Below, in pieces: positions 1 to 8,803 of a stretch of 64,000 bases of DNA (the stretch's first letter is position 1; every line of letters begins with the position of its first letter). Under the pieces are notes generated by a model. It did no database searches and was not told the origin of the DNA. It was given only the letters and a program-made list of their open reading frames with translations. The translations under genes were made by a program, and so were the position numbers. This stretch comes from an uncultured Roseovarius sp. (GTDB lineage Bacteria > Pseudomonadota > Alphaproteobacteria > Rhodobacterales > Rhodobacteraceae), in the NCBI GenBank assembly GCA_947496175.1, contig CANMBU010000001.1, positions 682,001-746,000 on the forward strand, in the 5' to 3' direction.

Positions 1-1
1 C

Positions 2-763
2 GGAAACGGTATGCAAACCTTTAATCCGATCCATGCCAGTGATCTGTCTTTGGTCGTTGATCACATGCTTCGCAGATCGCATGGTCCGGGCCCGCATGAG
101 ATCGGCGGACCCGAGACCGTGACACAACGCGATATGATCGCCGCTATGCGCCAGTGGTTAGGTCTGCGCCCAACACTTGTGCTGCCTTTGCCGATGGCTG
201 TGGCGCGCATGATGGGACGGCTGGGTGATGCTATGCGATGGGGACCAATATCGGCAACATCCGTCGCCCAGCTGAGCAGTGGTGTTGTGGCACAGACCGG
301 CGAAGCCATCGCGAACCTCCCAAATGCACCCCGAGGATTCTCACAATTCCTCTTCGCACGTCCGGCAGGCACCCAAGACCTGTGGCATGCAAGGCTCTAC
401 CTCTTCCGTCCTCTGGTCAGGGTCGTACTGGGTGTGCTGTGGCTGGTATCCGGTATCTTGGGACTTGTCTTACCATCTGAAAGTTTCCTGCCGCTGGTCC
501 AAAACGCCACTCTCCCGGATGGCCTGTTGATCGCCTTGGCCCGTCTCGGGGGCATCGTTGATCTGGCCATTGCCTCAGCACTGTTTCGCGGATGGCGCCC
601 AAAACTTGTAGCCGGTCTACAAGCTGCTATGGTCCTATCTTACACAGTGGTTTTCACAGCCTTGGCCCCTGTGCTTTGGCTCTTGCCGTTAGGCGGGCTG
701 CTCAAGAACCTGCCCATCCTCGCCCTCATTGCGGTCATGGCGATTCTGGAAGACGAGCGATAG
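2..763 (+). CDS. NAD(P)-binding epimerase-like protein with DoxX-like membrane tail (5' truncated)
   Basis: The reading frame is already open at the window edge and continues upstream of the first ATG (position 11), so this is the C-terminal part of a longer gene. The first 60 visible residues (HASDLS, HEIGGPETVTQRDMI) resemble the C-terminal half of atypical short-chain dehydrogenase/NmrA-type proteins that bind NAD(P). Residues from about 125 onward form three or four hydrophobic helices that resemble the DoxX-like domain often fused to such proteins. It is followed after two bases by another membrane-protein gene, so the two are probably co-transcribed. The substrate is unknown. The family call is by resemblance only, because the Rossmann glycine motif lies outside the window. 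Confidence 0.7.
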   Translation, partial: GNGMQTFNPIHASDLSLVVDHMLRRSHGPGPHEIGGPETVTQRDMIAAMRQWLGLRPTLVLPLPMAVARMMGRLGDAMRWGPISATSVAQLSSGVVAQTGEAIANLPNAPRGFSQFLFARPAGTQDLWHARLYLFRPLVRVVLGVLWLVSGILGLVLPSESFLPLVQNATLPDGLLIALARLGGIVDLAIASALFRGWRPKLVAGLQAAMVLSYTVVFTALAPVLWLLPLGGLLKNLPILALIAVMAILEDER

Positions 764-765
764 CG

Positions 766-1239
766 ATGGATCCCTATCTGATCGCCAAATGGCTACATAT
801 CCTGAGTTCTACGGTCCTTTTTGGAACAGGTATTGGCACAGCCTTTCAAATGGTCTGGGCCATGCGCACGAAGAAGGTTGAGACCATTCACTCCGTCACC
901 TCGGGCGTCGTGGTTGCCGATTGGATCTTCACGACCCCCGCAGGCATTGTGCAGCCTTTGACGGGACTGTGGCTGATCTACCTGACAGGATACAGCCTTA
1001 GCGAACCATGGCTCATACTAACATATGCGCTCTACGTTCTGGCCTTTGCCTGTTGGTTTCAGGTTGTTCGACTGCAAATCTGCATTCGCGACCTGGCCCG
1101 CGAAGCCCTCTCCACGGACACGCCGCTCCCCGAAGCGGCTAGCAGCGCTTACAAAAAGTGGTTCGTCTTGGGATGGCCGGCCTTCATCGGCTTGACGATT
1201 GTCTATTGGCTTATGGTGAGCAAACCAGCTCTGTGGTGA
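766..1239 (+). CDS. DUF2269-type integral membrane protein
   Basis: A 157-residue protein with four predicted membrane helices at about residues 5-30, 45-70, 80-105 and 130-152. It starts MDPYLIAKWLHILSST, and the histidine-bearing first helix and overall pattern match the DUF2269 family of small bacterial membrane proteins. The start ATG lies two bases after the stop of the preceding NAD(P)-binding/DoxX-like gene, so translation is probably coupled. In related bacteria DUF2269 genes commonly sit beside that same type of gene, suggesting a joint membrane redox role, but this is inference. No catalytic motif is visible. Confidence 0.75.
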   Translation: MDPYLIAKWLHILSSTVLFGTGIGTAFQMVWAMRTKKVETIHSVTSGVVVADWIFTTPAGIVQPLTGLWLIYLTGYSLSEPWLILTYALYVLAFACWFQVVRLQICIRDLAREALSTDTPLPEAASSAYKKWFVLGWPAFIGLTIVYWLMVSKPALW

Positions 1240-1244
1240 CCAAA

Positions 1245-1424
1245 TCAGCCGTGCTTTTTCACGTAGCTGCGAATGAACCCTCGGATTTCCCGCGCGGCAC
1301 TCGTGTCTTTGTCTTTGCACAACGCCACGAAGGCATCCCGTTCATCCTTGTTCAGCCGCAAGATCAACTGGCTGTTCTTCTTACCGGCTTTGTTGTCCTT
1401 GGATTTAGCATCTTTCTTGGCCAT
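1245..1424 (-). CDS. Small lysine-rich protein (59 aa)
   Basis: A short reading frame read from 1424 down to 1245. The product begins MAKKDAKSKDNKAGKKNSQL and ends IRSYVKKHG. The N-terminal 18 residues are almost all Lys, Asp, Ser, Asn or Gly. The rest could form a short strand followed by two helices, resembling a ribbon-helix-helix DNA-binding unit (LILRLNKDERDAFVALCKDK, then ARE-IRGFIRSYV). A purine-rich AAAAGG lies about ten bases before the ATG. It converges on the DUF2269 gene with a gap of five bases. DNA or RNA binding is plausible from charge and shape, but the function is not known. Confidence 0.65.
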   Translation of the reverse strand: MAKKDAKSKDNKAGKKNSQLILRLNKDERDAFVALCKDKDTSAAREIRGFIRSYVKKHG

Positions 1425-1466
1425 GCAGGCGTGCCTTTTGTGCCGCGACTGTCAACCGTTCAAAGC

Positions 1467-1485
1467 GTATATACAACGCATATGC
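1467..1485. promoter_or_regulatory. Two adjacent palindromes upstream of the small basic-protein gene
   Basis: GTATATAC (1467-1474) and GCATATGC (1478-1485) are perfect 8-bp palindromes separated by three bases, in the gap between the divergent 59-aa protein gene and apt. Such paired palindromes are typical of operator sites, and the 59-aa protein is a possible ligand. This is inference from sequence only. Confidence 0.25.
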
Positions 1486-1604
1486 AAGTGCCGCATATCT
1501 GAGCACGTTGCTTTAACGCTGATTTCACAACCCTGCCTAATCCTTGCCAAATCCACCGGCATCGGCCAAACCGGAGGGTGGAATGTGAAACCGGGAACCA
1601 AAAG

Positions 1605-2144
1605 ATGCCAAACTCCAAACCGATCAAGGACTACATCCGCACCATCGTGGATTTTCCGCACGAGGGCATCATGTTCCGCGATGTGACAACGCTTTTTGCC
1701 GATCCGCGTGGCTTTCGCATGGCCATTGATCAGCTACTGCATCCATACGCCGGGATGCAGATCGACAAGGTTGTCGGGCTGGAAGCGCGCGGTTTTATCC
1801 TTGGCGGTGCCGTGGCGCATCAACTTTCGGTTGGATTCGTACCAATCCGCAAGAAAGGCAAACTGCCCGGCGCCGTGATCTCAGAAGAATATCAACTGGA
1901 ATACGGAGAAGCCATAGTTGAGGTGCATGACGACGCAATCACCGCTGGTGAAAAAATACTCGTGGTGGACGACCTGCTGGCCACAGGCGGTACAGCTGAA
2001 GCGGGGATCAAACTGGTTGAACGTCTGGGCGGCGAGATCATCGGCTGTGCCTTTGTGATCGACCTGCCAGAGTTGGGTGGCCGCGCCAAACTGGAAGCCA
2101 TGGGCATGGATGTGCACGCGCTGTGTGACTTTGAGGGATTGTGA
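1605..2144 (+). CDS. apt: Adenine phosphoribosyltransferase
   Basis: Converts adenine and PRPP to AMP in purine salvage, in the cytosol. The 179-residue product has the typical N-terminus ([20 protein letters not shown]), the GLEARGF adenine-side segment at about 58-64 and the PRPP-binding motif [13 protein letters not shown] at 118-130. I chose the ATG at 1605 because it gives the family-standard length; a GTG at 1578 would add nine residues with no homology. The upstream purine-rich sequence is weak as a ribosome site. The stop codon abuts the stop of the convergent LOG-family gene with no intervening base. Confidence 0.96.
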   Translation: MPNSKPIKDYIRTIVDFPHEGIMFRDVTTLFADPRGFRMAIDQLLHPYAGMQIDKVVGLEARGFILGGAVAHQLSVGFVPIRKKGKLPGAVISEEYQLEYGEAIVEVHDDAITAGEKILVVDDLLATGGTAEAGIKLVERLGGEIIGCAFVIDLPELGGRAKLEAMGMDVHALCDFEGL

Positions 2145-2966
2145 TCACGCCTCTGGCTTATACCACTCATCAATGATCGAAACCGCCTCATCGGCACTTT
2201 CAACAAACTGGAAGAGGTCAAGGTCTTCTGGGCTTATTGTCCCCGCCTCAGACAACGCATCCCAATTGATAATGCCGCGCCAGAATTCCTCACCGAACAT
2301 CAAGAATGGGACGCGCTTCATCCGGTCCGTTTGAATCAGCGTCAGTGCCTCGAAGAGCTCGTCCAAGGTGCCAAACCCACCAGGGAAACAGCAAATCGCC
2401 TTTGCGCGCATCAGGAAATGCATCTTGCGAATGGCGAAGTAGTGAAAGTTGAAGCACAAGCCCGGTGTGACATACTCATTCGGGGCCTGTTCATGCGGCA
2501 GCACGATGTTCAGGCCAATGGAATTGCCGCCCGCGTCATCCGCACCGCGGTTTCCGGCCTCCATGACGCCCGGGCCGCCACCTGTGGCGACGACATACTC
2601 GCGGCCATAGGACTGCATGGATTTTTCGGTCATCAGGCGCGCGAACACACGAGCCTCATCATAGAAGCGTGACAGATCAGCAAGTGTCTTGGTACGCGCT
2701 TTGTCCTTCTGGGATGGTTCGGGAATTCTTGCGCCACCAAACAACACCACAGTGCTTTCAATCCCACGCTCATTGAGGATCATTTCCGGCTTCAGCAGTT
2801 CCAGCTGAAGCCGGACAGGCCGCAACTCATCACGACACAGGAAATCCTCATCCGCAAAGGCCAAACGGTAGGCAGGTGCACGTGTTTGCGGTGTGTCGGG
2901 AACATTTTCGGCTGTAAAGCGATCCGAATGGGCATCGCGAAACTGGCTACGGCGATCATCTTTCAT
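2145..2966 (-). CDS. LOG-family (TIGR00730) nucleotide 5'-monophosphate phosphoribohydrolase-like protein
   Basis: A 273-residue Rossmann-like protein of the LOG/'lysine decarboxylase-like' family. It carries the two diagnostic motifs: GGGPGVMEAGNRGA at about 129-142 and PGGFGTLDE at about 195-203. Members hydrolyse nucleoside 5'-monophosphates to base plus ribose 5-phosphate, and some make cytokinins; they are not lysine decarboxylases. The N-terminal 60 residues are a longer extension than in the short plant-like members, as in the proteobacterial 'type II' group. It converges on apt, another nucleobase/ribose-phosphate enzyme, but lies on the opposite strand, so co-regulation is not implied. 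Confidence 0.9.
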   Translation of the reverse strand: MKDDRRSQFRDAHSDRFTAENVPDTPQTRAPAYRLAFADEDFLCRDELRPVRLQLELLKPEMILNERGIESTVVLFGGARIPEPSQKDKARTKTLADLSRFYDEARVFARLMTEKSMQSYGREYVVATGGGPGVMEAGNRGADDAGGNSIGLNIVLPHEQAPNEYVTPGLCFNFHYFAIRKMHFLMRAKAICCFPGGFGTLDELFEALTLIQTDRMKRVPFLMFGEEFWRGIINWDALSEAGTISPEDLDLFQFVESADEAVSIIDEWYKPEA

Positions 2967-3058
2967 TGTACAGGTCTCTTTCAGGTCGTTTTCACAAGGC
3001 GTATAGGGTTGATCGCAGCTTGACCAGCCTCTGCGGGGTGCGTCACAAGGAGATGAAC

Positions 3059-3985
3059 ATGGATTGGCAGGCTGAAATCATCAGCGCGCAAACTCGGATC
3101 GCACAGTATATACGACGCACGCCGTTGATAAGCGTCAGGGCGTTTGGACTGTCCAACGAAATTGATCTCAAGCTGGAACATCTGCAGCACACCGGCAGTT
3201 TCAAAACCCGCGGCGCATTCAACACGCTTCTGTCACAGAAGGTGCCCAAAGCCGGGCTTGTAGCCGCGTCAGGTGGTAATCACGGGGCCGCTGTGGCTTA
3301 TGCCGGATCGCAACTGGGGCACAAGGCGCGTATATATGTGCCGGAAATGGCCGGTCCCGCAAAGATCAACTTGATCGAAAGCCTTGGGGCGGACTTGCAT
3401 GTGGTTGAAGGCGCATATGCGAATGCACTCAATGCGGCCATGGCCTACGAAGCCGAAACCGGCGCCATGCAAATCCATGCCTATGATGCGCCTGGCACTG
3501 TCGCAGGCCAAGGCACCTGCATGGCCGAATGGGAGGCGCAAGGTCTGGAGGCGGATACAGTTCTCATCGCCGTTGGCGGAGGGGGCCTGATCTCCGGGGC
3601 GATGGCGTGGCTTGGTGGGCAGCGCAAGATCGTGGCTGTTGAGCCGGAAACCTGCAACGCTCTGCATGCGGCACGCAACGAAGGCAACCCCGTGGATGTC
3701 GACGTCTCTGGCGTTGCCGCCAATGCTCTGGGCGCTCGGCGCATTGGCAACATCTGCTTTGGTCTCGCCGAACAACAGGGTATCGAAACGGTTCTCGTCT
3801 CGGATGAAGCCATCATCTTGGCTCAACGCGCACTTTGGACAGAGCTAAGACAACTTGTGGAGCCCGCTGGCGCCGCAGCCCTCGCCGCGCTGATGTCTGG
3901 CGCATATCGTCCGGCCAAAGGCGAACGCGTGGCCGTTTTGGTCTGCGGTGGCAACATTGCGCCAGATCCGTTTACAGATCTTTAA
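3059..3985 (+). CDS. PLP-dependent threonine/serine dehydratase family protein
   Basis: A 308-residue fold-type II PLP enzyme. SFKTRGA near residues 47-53 contains the Schiff-base lysine (about K49), SGGNHG at 71-76 binds the substrate carboxylate, and the glycine loop VGGGGL at 172-177 holds the PLP phosphate. Length and lack of a regulatory ACT domain fit catabolic threonine/serine dehydratases or the EutB-type ectoine-utilisation dehydratase; I cannot choose between these. I prefer the ATG at 3059 because AAGGAG (3047-3052) lies six bases upstream, whereas the ATG at 3053 directly touches it. No ectoine genes lie nearby. Confidence 0.88.
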   Translation: MDWQAEIISAQTRIAQYIRRTPLISVRAFGLSNEIDLKLEHLQHTGSFKTRGAFNTLLSQKVPKAGLVAASGGNHGAAVAYAGSQLGHKARIYVPEMAGPAKINLIESLGADLHVVEGAYANALNAAMAYEAETGAMQIHAYDAPGTVAGQGTCMAEWEAQGLEADTVLIAVGGGGLISGAMAWLGGQRKIVAVEPETCNALHAARNEGNPVDVDVSGVAANALGARRIGNICFGLAEQQGIETVLVSDEAIILAQRALWTELRQLVEPAGAAALAALMSGAYRPAKGERVAVLVCGGNIAPDPFTDL

Positions 3986-4017
3986 TCTCAAACGCCCATG
4001 AACTGGGCATGTCCACT

Positions 4018-4428
4018 ATGTCTCTGGATATCGACCAGACCACCTTTCGCGCATTGACTCAGATTGCGCGTGAAGAAAACTGTGACATCGATGAAATTAT
4101 AAAAGGCGCGATAAGGCGTGATCTGTTTCGTCGCACGCGCGCGAAGAAGGCCATCAGGCCTGATGAGCGGCTCATCGCGCCCCTGCGCGCGCTCCTCGCC
4201 GATGATTTTGCCTATGCGCGAGATTGGCAAGATTTGCAAAAGCGGCTGCAGTACAAGGGGTATGCTCTAAGAGAGGCTGGCGCAGGCCTTGCACTGGTCT
4301 GCGCAACGTCCGGCGAAAGACGCGCCAAGGCCTCTGACCTGGGCTATAGCTACACCCGCCTTATGCGCCGGTTTCAAGCCCCCTTTCCCGGCCATAGCCA
4401 CGCTTATCTGTTTCATCGCGCCCGTTAG
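4018..4428 (+). CDS. Uncharacterised protein with possible ribbon-helix-helix N-terminus
   Basis: A 136-residue protein (139 if the ATG at 4009 is used; neither has a strong ribosome site, though GGG at 4005-4007 suits 4018). The first 40 residues ([20 protein letters not shown], then [17 protein letters not shown]) have the strand-helix-helix pattern of small DNA-binding proteins. The middle segment ([19 protein letters not shown], then [16 protein letters not shown]) looks like a second small domain, and the tail is basic and aromatic. The gene lies between the dehydratase and dapD, in the same direction. I do not recognise the family; DNA or RNA binding is only a suggestion from charge and pattern. 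Confidence 0.6.
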   Translation: MSLDIDQTTFRALTQIAREENCDIDEIIKGAIRRDLFRRTRAKKAIRPDERLIAPLRALLADDFAYARDWQDLQKRLQYKGYALREAGAGLALVCATSGERRAKASDLGYSYTRLMRRFQAPFPGHSHAYLFHRAR

Positions 4429-4475
4429 ACAGTTATAGCCCTTCGCGAACAGATGATTCCGAAAGGGAGGCCCAC

Positions 4476-5303
4476 ATGTCCAACGCCCAACTCGAAGCCG
4501 CGATCGAAACCGCATGGGAGGCGCGTGATACGATTACACCTGCCACCGCCGGCGAAACCCGTGAAGCTATTGAGGATACGTTGAATGCGCTGGATGGTGG
4601 CACGTTACGCGTGGCCGAAAAACAGGCGGACAACTCCTGGCATGTGAACCAGTGGGCCAAGAAGGCTGTACTCCTGGGCTTTCGTATCAAAGATATGGAA
4701 CAGCAAGACGGCGGCCCGCAGGCTGGCGGCTGGTGGGACAAGGTCGACAGCAAATTCAAAGGTTGGGGCGACAACCAGTGGAAAGACGCGGGCTTTCGTG
4801 CGGTACCCAATTGCGTCGTTCGCAAATCCGCCTACATCGCCCCCGGCGTTGTGCTCATGCCGTCTTTTGTGAACCTCGGCGCCTATGTGGACAAAGGGAC
4901 AATGGTCGACACCTGGGCGACCGTGGGCAGCTGCGCGCAGATCGGCAAGAACGTGCATCTCTCGGGCGGCGTCGGCATCGGTGGCGTTCTGGAGCCGATG
5001 CAGGCCGGTCCTACAATCATCGAAGACAACTGCTTTATTGGCGCCCGCTCTGAAGTTGTCGAAGGCTGTATCGTGCGCGAAGGGTCTGTGCTGGGCATGG
5101 GCGTGTTCATTGGTCAATCCACAAAGATCGTCGACCGTGAAACCGGCGATGTGATGTACGGAGAAGTCCCGCCCTATTCCGTGGTGGTCGCAGGCTCTAT
5201 GCCCACCAAGAACAACATCAATCTCTACTGCGCCGTGATTGTGAAACGGGTTGATGAACGCACCCGCTCCAAGACCGGCATCAACGAGCTTTTGCGTGAC
5301 TGA
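4476..5303 (+). CDS. dapD: 2,3,4,5-tetrahydropyridine-2,6-dicarboxylate N-succinyltransferase
   Basis: Transfers succinyl from succinyl-CoA to tetrahydrodipicolinate in the succinylase branch of diaminopimelate/lysine synthesis. The 275-residue length is standard. An N-terminal helical part (1-95) is followed by the hexapeptide-repeat left-handed beta-helix (about 105-235), with typical segments [35 protein letters not shown] and [17 protein letters not shown] good GGGAGG ribosome site precedes the ATG. The later pathway gene dapE lies in this window at 9.1 kb and asd at 23.8 kb, but in separate units. The 3' end overlaps the next gene by eight bases. Confidence 0.97.
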   Translation: MSNAQLEAAIETAWEARDTITPATAGETREAIEDTLNALDGGTLRVAEKQADNSWHVNQWAKKAVLLGFRIKDMEQQDGGPQAGGWWDKVDSKFKGWGDNQWKDAGFRAVPNCVVRKSAYIAPGVVLMPSFVNLGAYVDKGTMVDTWATVGSCAQIGKNVHLSGGVGIGGVLEPMQAGPTIIEDNCFIGARSEVVEGCIVREGSVLGMGVFIGQSTKIVDRETGDVMYGEVPPYSVVVAGSMPTKNNINLYCAVIVKRVDERTRSKTGINELLRD

Positions 5304-5811
5304 TCTCGACGCTCGGCGTGAGCAGGTGATCAATGACCTGCTCATGCTGATTAGAAAGCACGCGACCGAGCTTCTGCTTGAAGAAATTGCAGATGGCGAT
5401 AGCCAGGCCATGCCGGAGGACGGTGTCAAACATTTGGCTGCCTTGCATGACTTGCGGGACAGCTATGATTGGCGACTTCAAAAACAACCTGACAACTCGT
5501 GGTATCCTTGCGAACCAATCGAGCTCATCGCGTATGCCGTGGATAATCATTCACAGCGCGCGCAGGTTTTTTGCAATGCTTTGCTGGTTGTGTCCGAACT
5601 GGACGGAACCGAGCAAGACTATATGAACTATCGATGGTTTCAGTCACCAGGCGAGGCATGGTTTCGCGGATTGGACGAGCCTTGGCGGGCCGCTTTGCTT
5701 GCTGGATTTGCGCAGCGCCATGCGGAGGGGTATGAGCTGGAACGCGATTTCTGGCAAGGGCCTGATGCCAAGGGCAAGTGGATTGAACCTGATGGAGATG
5801 AAGATGGCTGA
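5296..5811 (+). CDS. Uncharacterised 171-aa protein downstream of dapD
   Basis: I start it at GTG 5296, overlapping the end of dapD by eight bases, which indicates translational coupling. Upstream in-frame sequence belongs to dapD in another frame. The product is acidic and rich in Trp and aromatic residues ([55 protein letters not shown]), with a helical N-terminal region and no signal peptide or membrane segment. I do not recognise a domain. It overlaps the following gene by eight bases, so dapD and the two small genes form one operon. Confidence 0.7.
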   Translation: MTDLDARREQVINDLLMLIRKHATELLLEEIADGDSQAMPEDGVKHLAALHDLRDSYDWRLQKQPDNSWYPCEPIELIAYAVDNHSQRAQVFCNALLVVSELDGTEQDYMNYRWFQSPGEAWFRGLDEPWRAALLAGFAQRHAEGYELERDFWQGPDAKGKWIEPDGDEDG

Positions 5812-6130
5812 GCGAAAACCCTCACGCCAACAGGTCTATACCCTGCTTGTCGAAATTGGCCGCAAGAAAGGTGACGGGCTTCCCAAGGAAGCTACTGGTG
5901 CCGCACTCATGGTCTATGCCTCTGGCGTGGACGAGGCCGAAGCCGTGCGCGAAACCGTGGCCATCCTGAAACAGGCCGACACAGCGCCGCTAGACGTGTC
6001 CGGCTATGGCACGCTGAAAGAGCGCGAAGCAGAAGGGCATGACATAAGCGATGAAGAACGCGCACTGATGCAGCGGGCCCTGGACGAAAATGCCGTGATC
6101 GTGGCGCAGGTCACGCCATTTTTTGACTGA
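5804..6130 (+). CDS. Uncharacterised 108-aa protein, dapD operon
   Basis: The ATG at 5804 has GGAG (5794-5797) six bases upstream and overlaps the preceding stop by eight bases. Two further ATGs (5792, 5798) sit within or before that ribosome site and are less likely. The product is helical and charged: [20 protein letters not shown] starts it, followed by a segment (AALMVYASGVDEAEAVRETV) that looks like paired helices. No known motif is visible. It ends five bases before the convergent Hint-domain gene, leaving no room for a separate terminator. Confidence 0.68.
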   Translation: MAERKPSRQQVYTLLVEIGRKKGDGLPKEATGAALMVYASGVDEAEAVRETVAILKQADTAPLDVSGYGTLKEREAEGHDISDEERALMQRALDENAVIVAQVTPFFD

Positions 6131-6135
6131 GCAGC

Positions 6136-7227
6136 TTACGCTGCGCGCATCGTGGCCAGGGTTACCGCTTCAAACGGCTTGAGGACTGGCCAAATGGGTT
6201 TCGAATGCTCTGGCAAGCGCGCGCGGTCAAAACTCGCCAGGATGCTGGTTGCAAGGGTCTCTGGCTTACGTCGCATACGTCCGACATAGAGGCTTTCCAA
6301 AGGACATCCGCTGGCCAGAACCGCCTGATGACCAGGCAATAGCAAGTGGTGATAGGTCACCGTGCTTGGGCCGTTCGCTACGAAGGCTGAGCTGTCATTC
6401 ACCAGATGCCTTGCAGGGACAAGTACCGCCTCGCTCCCGAACATGTACTCGACCTGAGATCCTCTCATGACCAAACGCTGTTGAGGGGCGACAACGATGT
6501 CACGCTGAAGATTGAAGTAAGGCGCCCGAAGGCGAATAGGCCGGAATGTGCCTCGCGCTGGCACAGTACGACGCACAACTTGAAGAACCGGCACAGTGTC
6601 GCCCGACTCAGTAATCACCATATCACCGCGCCGGATATCCGAGGCGGGTACTTCGCCGCAGCTTGTCCGGATCGGCACTTGGGAGGTCAGCGTCGGCATC
6701 GGCCCTACAGGTTCAATCCGGTTAGAAACAGCAGCGAAAAGCACATCTTCCTGCAGATTGCTAGCGTGTCCACTGGCAAAGGCCGCGTCCAGATCCTCTT
6801 CTAACAGACCGACCGGGTCTTTGATCTGCGCTCTTGCAATGTTTTCACTTTCAGGTTGCTCAAGCGTAAGGGTGGCAAACCCTGTTGAGACATCCCAGCT
6901 ATAGCTCAAGCGGATCACATCAATTCGTCCATTTGCATCAAATGGCAAAGTAGCATGGCGCACGTCATCCCCAATGGCATCCACCAATACGATCCCGCCA
7001 TGGGCCAAGGCCTGCAGGCTGAAGCGCCCAACCTTGGGCCAAGTGCGTTGGAACGAGAATAAGGTTTGGGGTTGCGCCTGAGCAGACAACCGCGTCTCGA
7101 TTAGAATCGTACCACGCTTGAGCCAGGTCGAGCGTGCTCTGGAGGTCAGCAGATCTTCGCTCTCAGCACGGTCCGCATGGCTGCGAAACCACCCCCCTCT
7201 CTTGTCGCGCAACCCCAGCCAGGCCAT
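6136..7227 (-). CDS. Hint-domain protein with degenerate active site
   Basis: A 363-residue protein whose ATG (7227) lies one base after the stop of the upstream Hint gene, so the pair is translationally coupled. Residues 33-130 look like a beta-sandwich (TILIETRLSAQAQPQTLFSF; IDVIRLSYSWDVSTGFATLT). Residues 175-320 match a Hint_2-type domain: GEVPASDIRRGDMVIT, SEAVLVPARHLVNDS and TYHHLLLPGHQ align with the partner protein. In an ungapped alignment the catalytic Cys of the partner (C336) falls on Thr179, and the SPLHR histidine (H407) falls on Gln250 (APQQR). Autoprocessing is therefore doubtful, and it may act as a partner of the upstream protein. Function otherwise unknown. Confidence 0.8.
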   Translation of the reverse strand: MAWLGLRDKRGGWFRSHADRAESEDLLTSRARSTWLKRGTILIETRLSAQAQPQTLFSFQRTWPKVGRFSLQALAHGGIVLVDAIGDDVRHATLPFDANGRIDVIRLSYSWDVSTGFATLTLEQPESENIARAQIKDPVGLLEEDLDAAFASGHASNLQEDVLFAAVSNRIEPVGPMPTLTSQVPIRTSCGEVPASDIRRGDMVITESGDTVPVLQVVRRTVPARGTFRPIRLRAPYFNLQRDIVVAPQQRLVMRGSQVEYMFGSEAVLVPARHLVNDSSAFVANGPSTVTYHHLLLPGHQAVLASGCPLESLYVGRMRRKPETLATSILASFDRARLPEHSKPIWPVLKPFEAVTLATMRAA

Positions 7228-7228
7228 G

Positions 7229-8803
7229 TCAGGCGACCCATTTCTGGGCGAGCACCTGCGCCTCATAACTGCGCAGCATCCGGCGTGCTGCGGCACTGTA
7301 ACCACCTGTTGTATCTGGGTTCATTTCAGGAAAAAGGTCGTAAATTTCACGTACAATTTCGTCTTCGAAACTGTCATGTATCTGCGGCCCGGGCAGGAAG
7401 CTTTCCGTCGCGAGTCCTTCGGAAATGATGACTTGATGCCGGTCGAAGAGAAGATGGAAATAGGTCACCGACGGCATCTCGTTACGACGCACGCTATGGT
7501 CGTTGACCAAATCCTTGGCCGCCACGAGAACTTCAGAATCGCCAAACAAAAGCTCTGCCAAACTGTCGCGGATCAGCACCCGATGCAGAGGAGACACCCA
7601 AAGCTCTTTGTGATCTCCAAACGTACCGGCAGCAATACGAATTGGAGCAAAATCTGCTGTGCCTTCAACCGTGCGGCTTCCCACCCAGCGCAATGGCTGA
7701 AACCCTTCATCACGTGTAAGTACCAGATCATCGGGTTGCAGGTCTTCAACCGGCACGTCACCCCTTTCACACAAAATATGCGTGCCTTCGACGAAACAAG
7801 GTACTGAGTTCAGCGTGACAAAGCCGATATCGGTGTCACCTGTTGTGCTGGTCACTTCGTAGGTAAAGTTGACTTCTTCGACATCACCATCGCCAAGAAC
7901 CGTGATCGTTCCGTCGCCGTTAACCTGAACTGTTTGTCCAGACGGAAGAATGACGTCACCACTTGGTGGAATCGTTTGGCCGTTAATCTGGGAAATGCTG
8001 AGTGTGCCACCCGTGCCGTTGATATCATTGCCCAACAGATCAATGGTGCGAGACCCGGTTGGAAACAGGTTGGCCGAGTCATCCAGCGCAACAAGGGTTG
8101 TTTGCGCACTATCCGCAGCAATCAAAAGGGTAGAGTCAAAGTTGTTGTCCGCAACATCCGCGATCCCGATGCGTAACGAGTTTACGCCATCAACCAAGGG
8201 AATGGTTAAGGTCATGGTCAGCGTGAAACCGTCCATTTCCGTATTGAACTGATCAGCGGTGTTGTCGATGAAAACGTTCGCGTTTGACCCGGCGTTCAGG
8301 TTGTTGGGGTCGATATCTCCATCCCCAATGCCAAGCGGAACCTGAGTTCCGTTAATCCAGACGCCTACAAAATCCTGAAAAGCCCCATTGGCAAATTCCG
8401 GAAACTCTTCTGATGCAAAGACAAACTGCATCGTCATGACGTTGCCGGTTGCCGTAAAATCTACGTCCAAAAACGAGGCATCGAAAGTGTTTGTACCCGC
8501 TGCCGCATTAAAGTCTGGATTGTTGTTTGGACCACTCGATCCTGTTGTCGTGTTGGTATTGAGGTTCGATTGCGCAGCATTGTTGTTGGTAAATCCGCGC
8601 AAGTCACCAGTCGAAAACAGAACCCCAGTGTCTCCCGGCGTTACACCAGGGGAAATCGCGTCACCATTGGTATAGATACCCGAGGAGTCCTGATCGCCGG
8701 TGTAACTGGCAGAAATGATGTTCACACCATCGCCGAAAATCGTTTGCGCCATTTGGTCTGCTGTCGCAAACCGGTCAATCGGGAGTTCAACTCCTGCAAC
8801 CAT
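7229..8803 (-). CDS. Choice-of-anchor L plus Hint domain secreted-type protein
   Basis: A 524-residue acidic protein. Residues 1-235 resemble a choice-of-anchor L beta-domain (DGVNIISASYTGDQDSSGIY; FVFASEEFPEFANGAFQDFV; DGFTLTMTLTIPL). Residues 240-335 look like an Ig/cadherin-type repeat (IDLLGNDINGTGGTLSISQI). A Hint_2 domain follows from Cys336 (PCFVEGTHILCERGDVPVED) to about 470, with SPLHR and FDRHQ histidine motifs intact. Hint domains can cut the chain at the N-side of the cysteine. There is no classical signal peptide; secretion by a type I route is common for this family and is inferred. A GGCGGAAGG ribosome site precedes the ATG. Confidence 0.85.
   Translation of the reverse strand: MVAGVELPIDRFATADQMAQTIFGDGVNIISASYTGDQDSSGIYTNGDAISPGVTPGDTGVLFSTGDLRGFTNNNAAQSNLNTNTTTGSSGPNNNPDFNAAAGTNTFDASFLDVDFTATGNVMTMQFVFASEEFPEFANGAFQDFVGVWINGTQVPLGIGDGDIDPNNLNAGSNANVFIDNTADQFNTEMDGFTLTMTLTIPLVDGVNSLRIGIADVADNNFDSTLLIAADSAQTTLVALDDSANLFPTGSRTIDLLGNDINGTGGTLSISQINGQTIPPSGDVILPSGQTVQVNGDGTITVLGDGDVEEVNFTYEVTSTTGDTDIGFVTLNSVPCFVEGTHILCERGDVPVEDLQPDDLVLTRDEGFQPLRWVGSRTVEGTADFAPIRIAAGTFGDHKELWVSPLHRVLIRDSLAELLFGDSEVLVAAKDLVNDHSVRRNEMPSVTYFHLLFDRHQVIISEGLATESFLPGPQIHDSFEDEIVREIYDLFPEMNPDTTGGYSAAARRMLRSYEAQVLAQKWVA

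Noticed and set aside
4605-5429. Long minus-strand ORF opposite dapD
   Set aside because: Frame shadow of dapD: His- and Arg-rich, no motif, and it covers a clear gene on the other strand.
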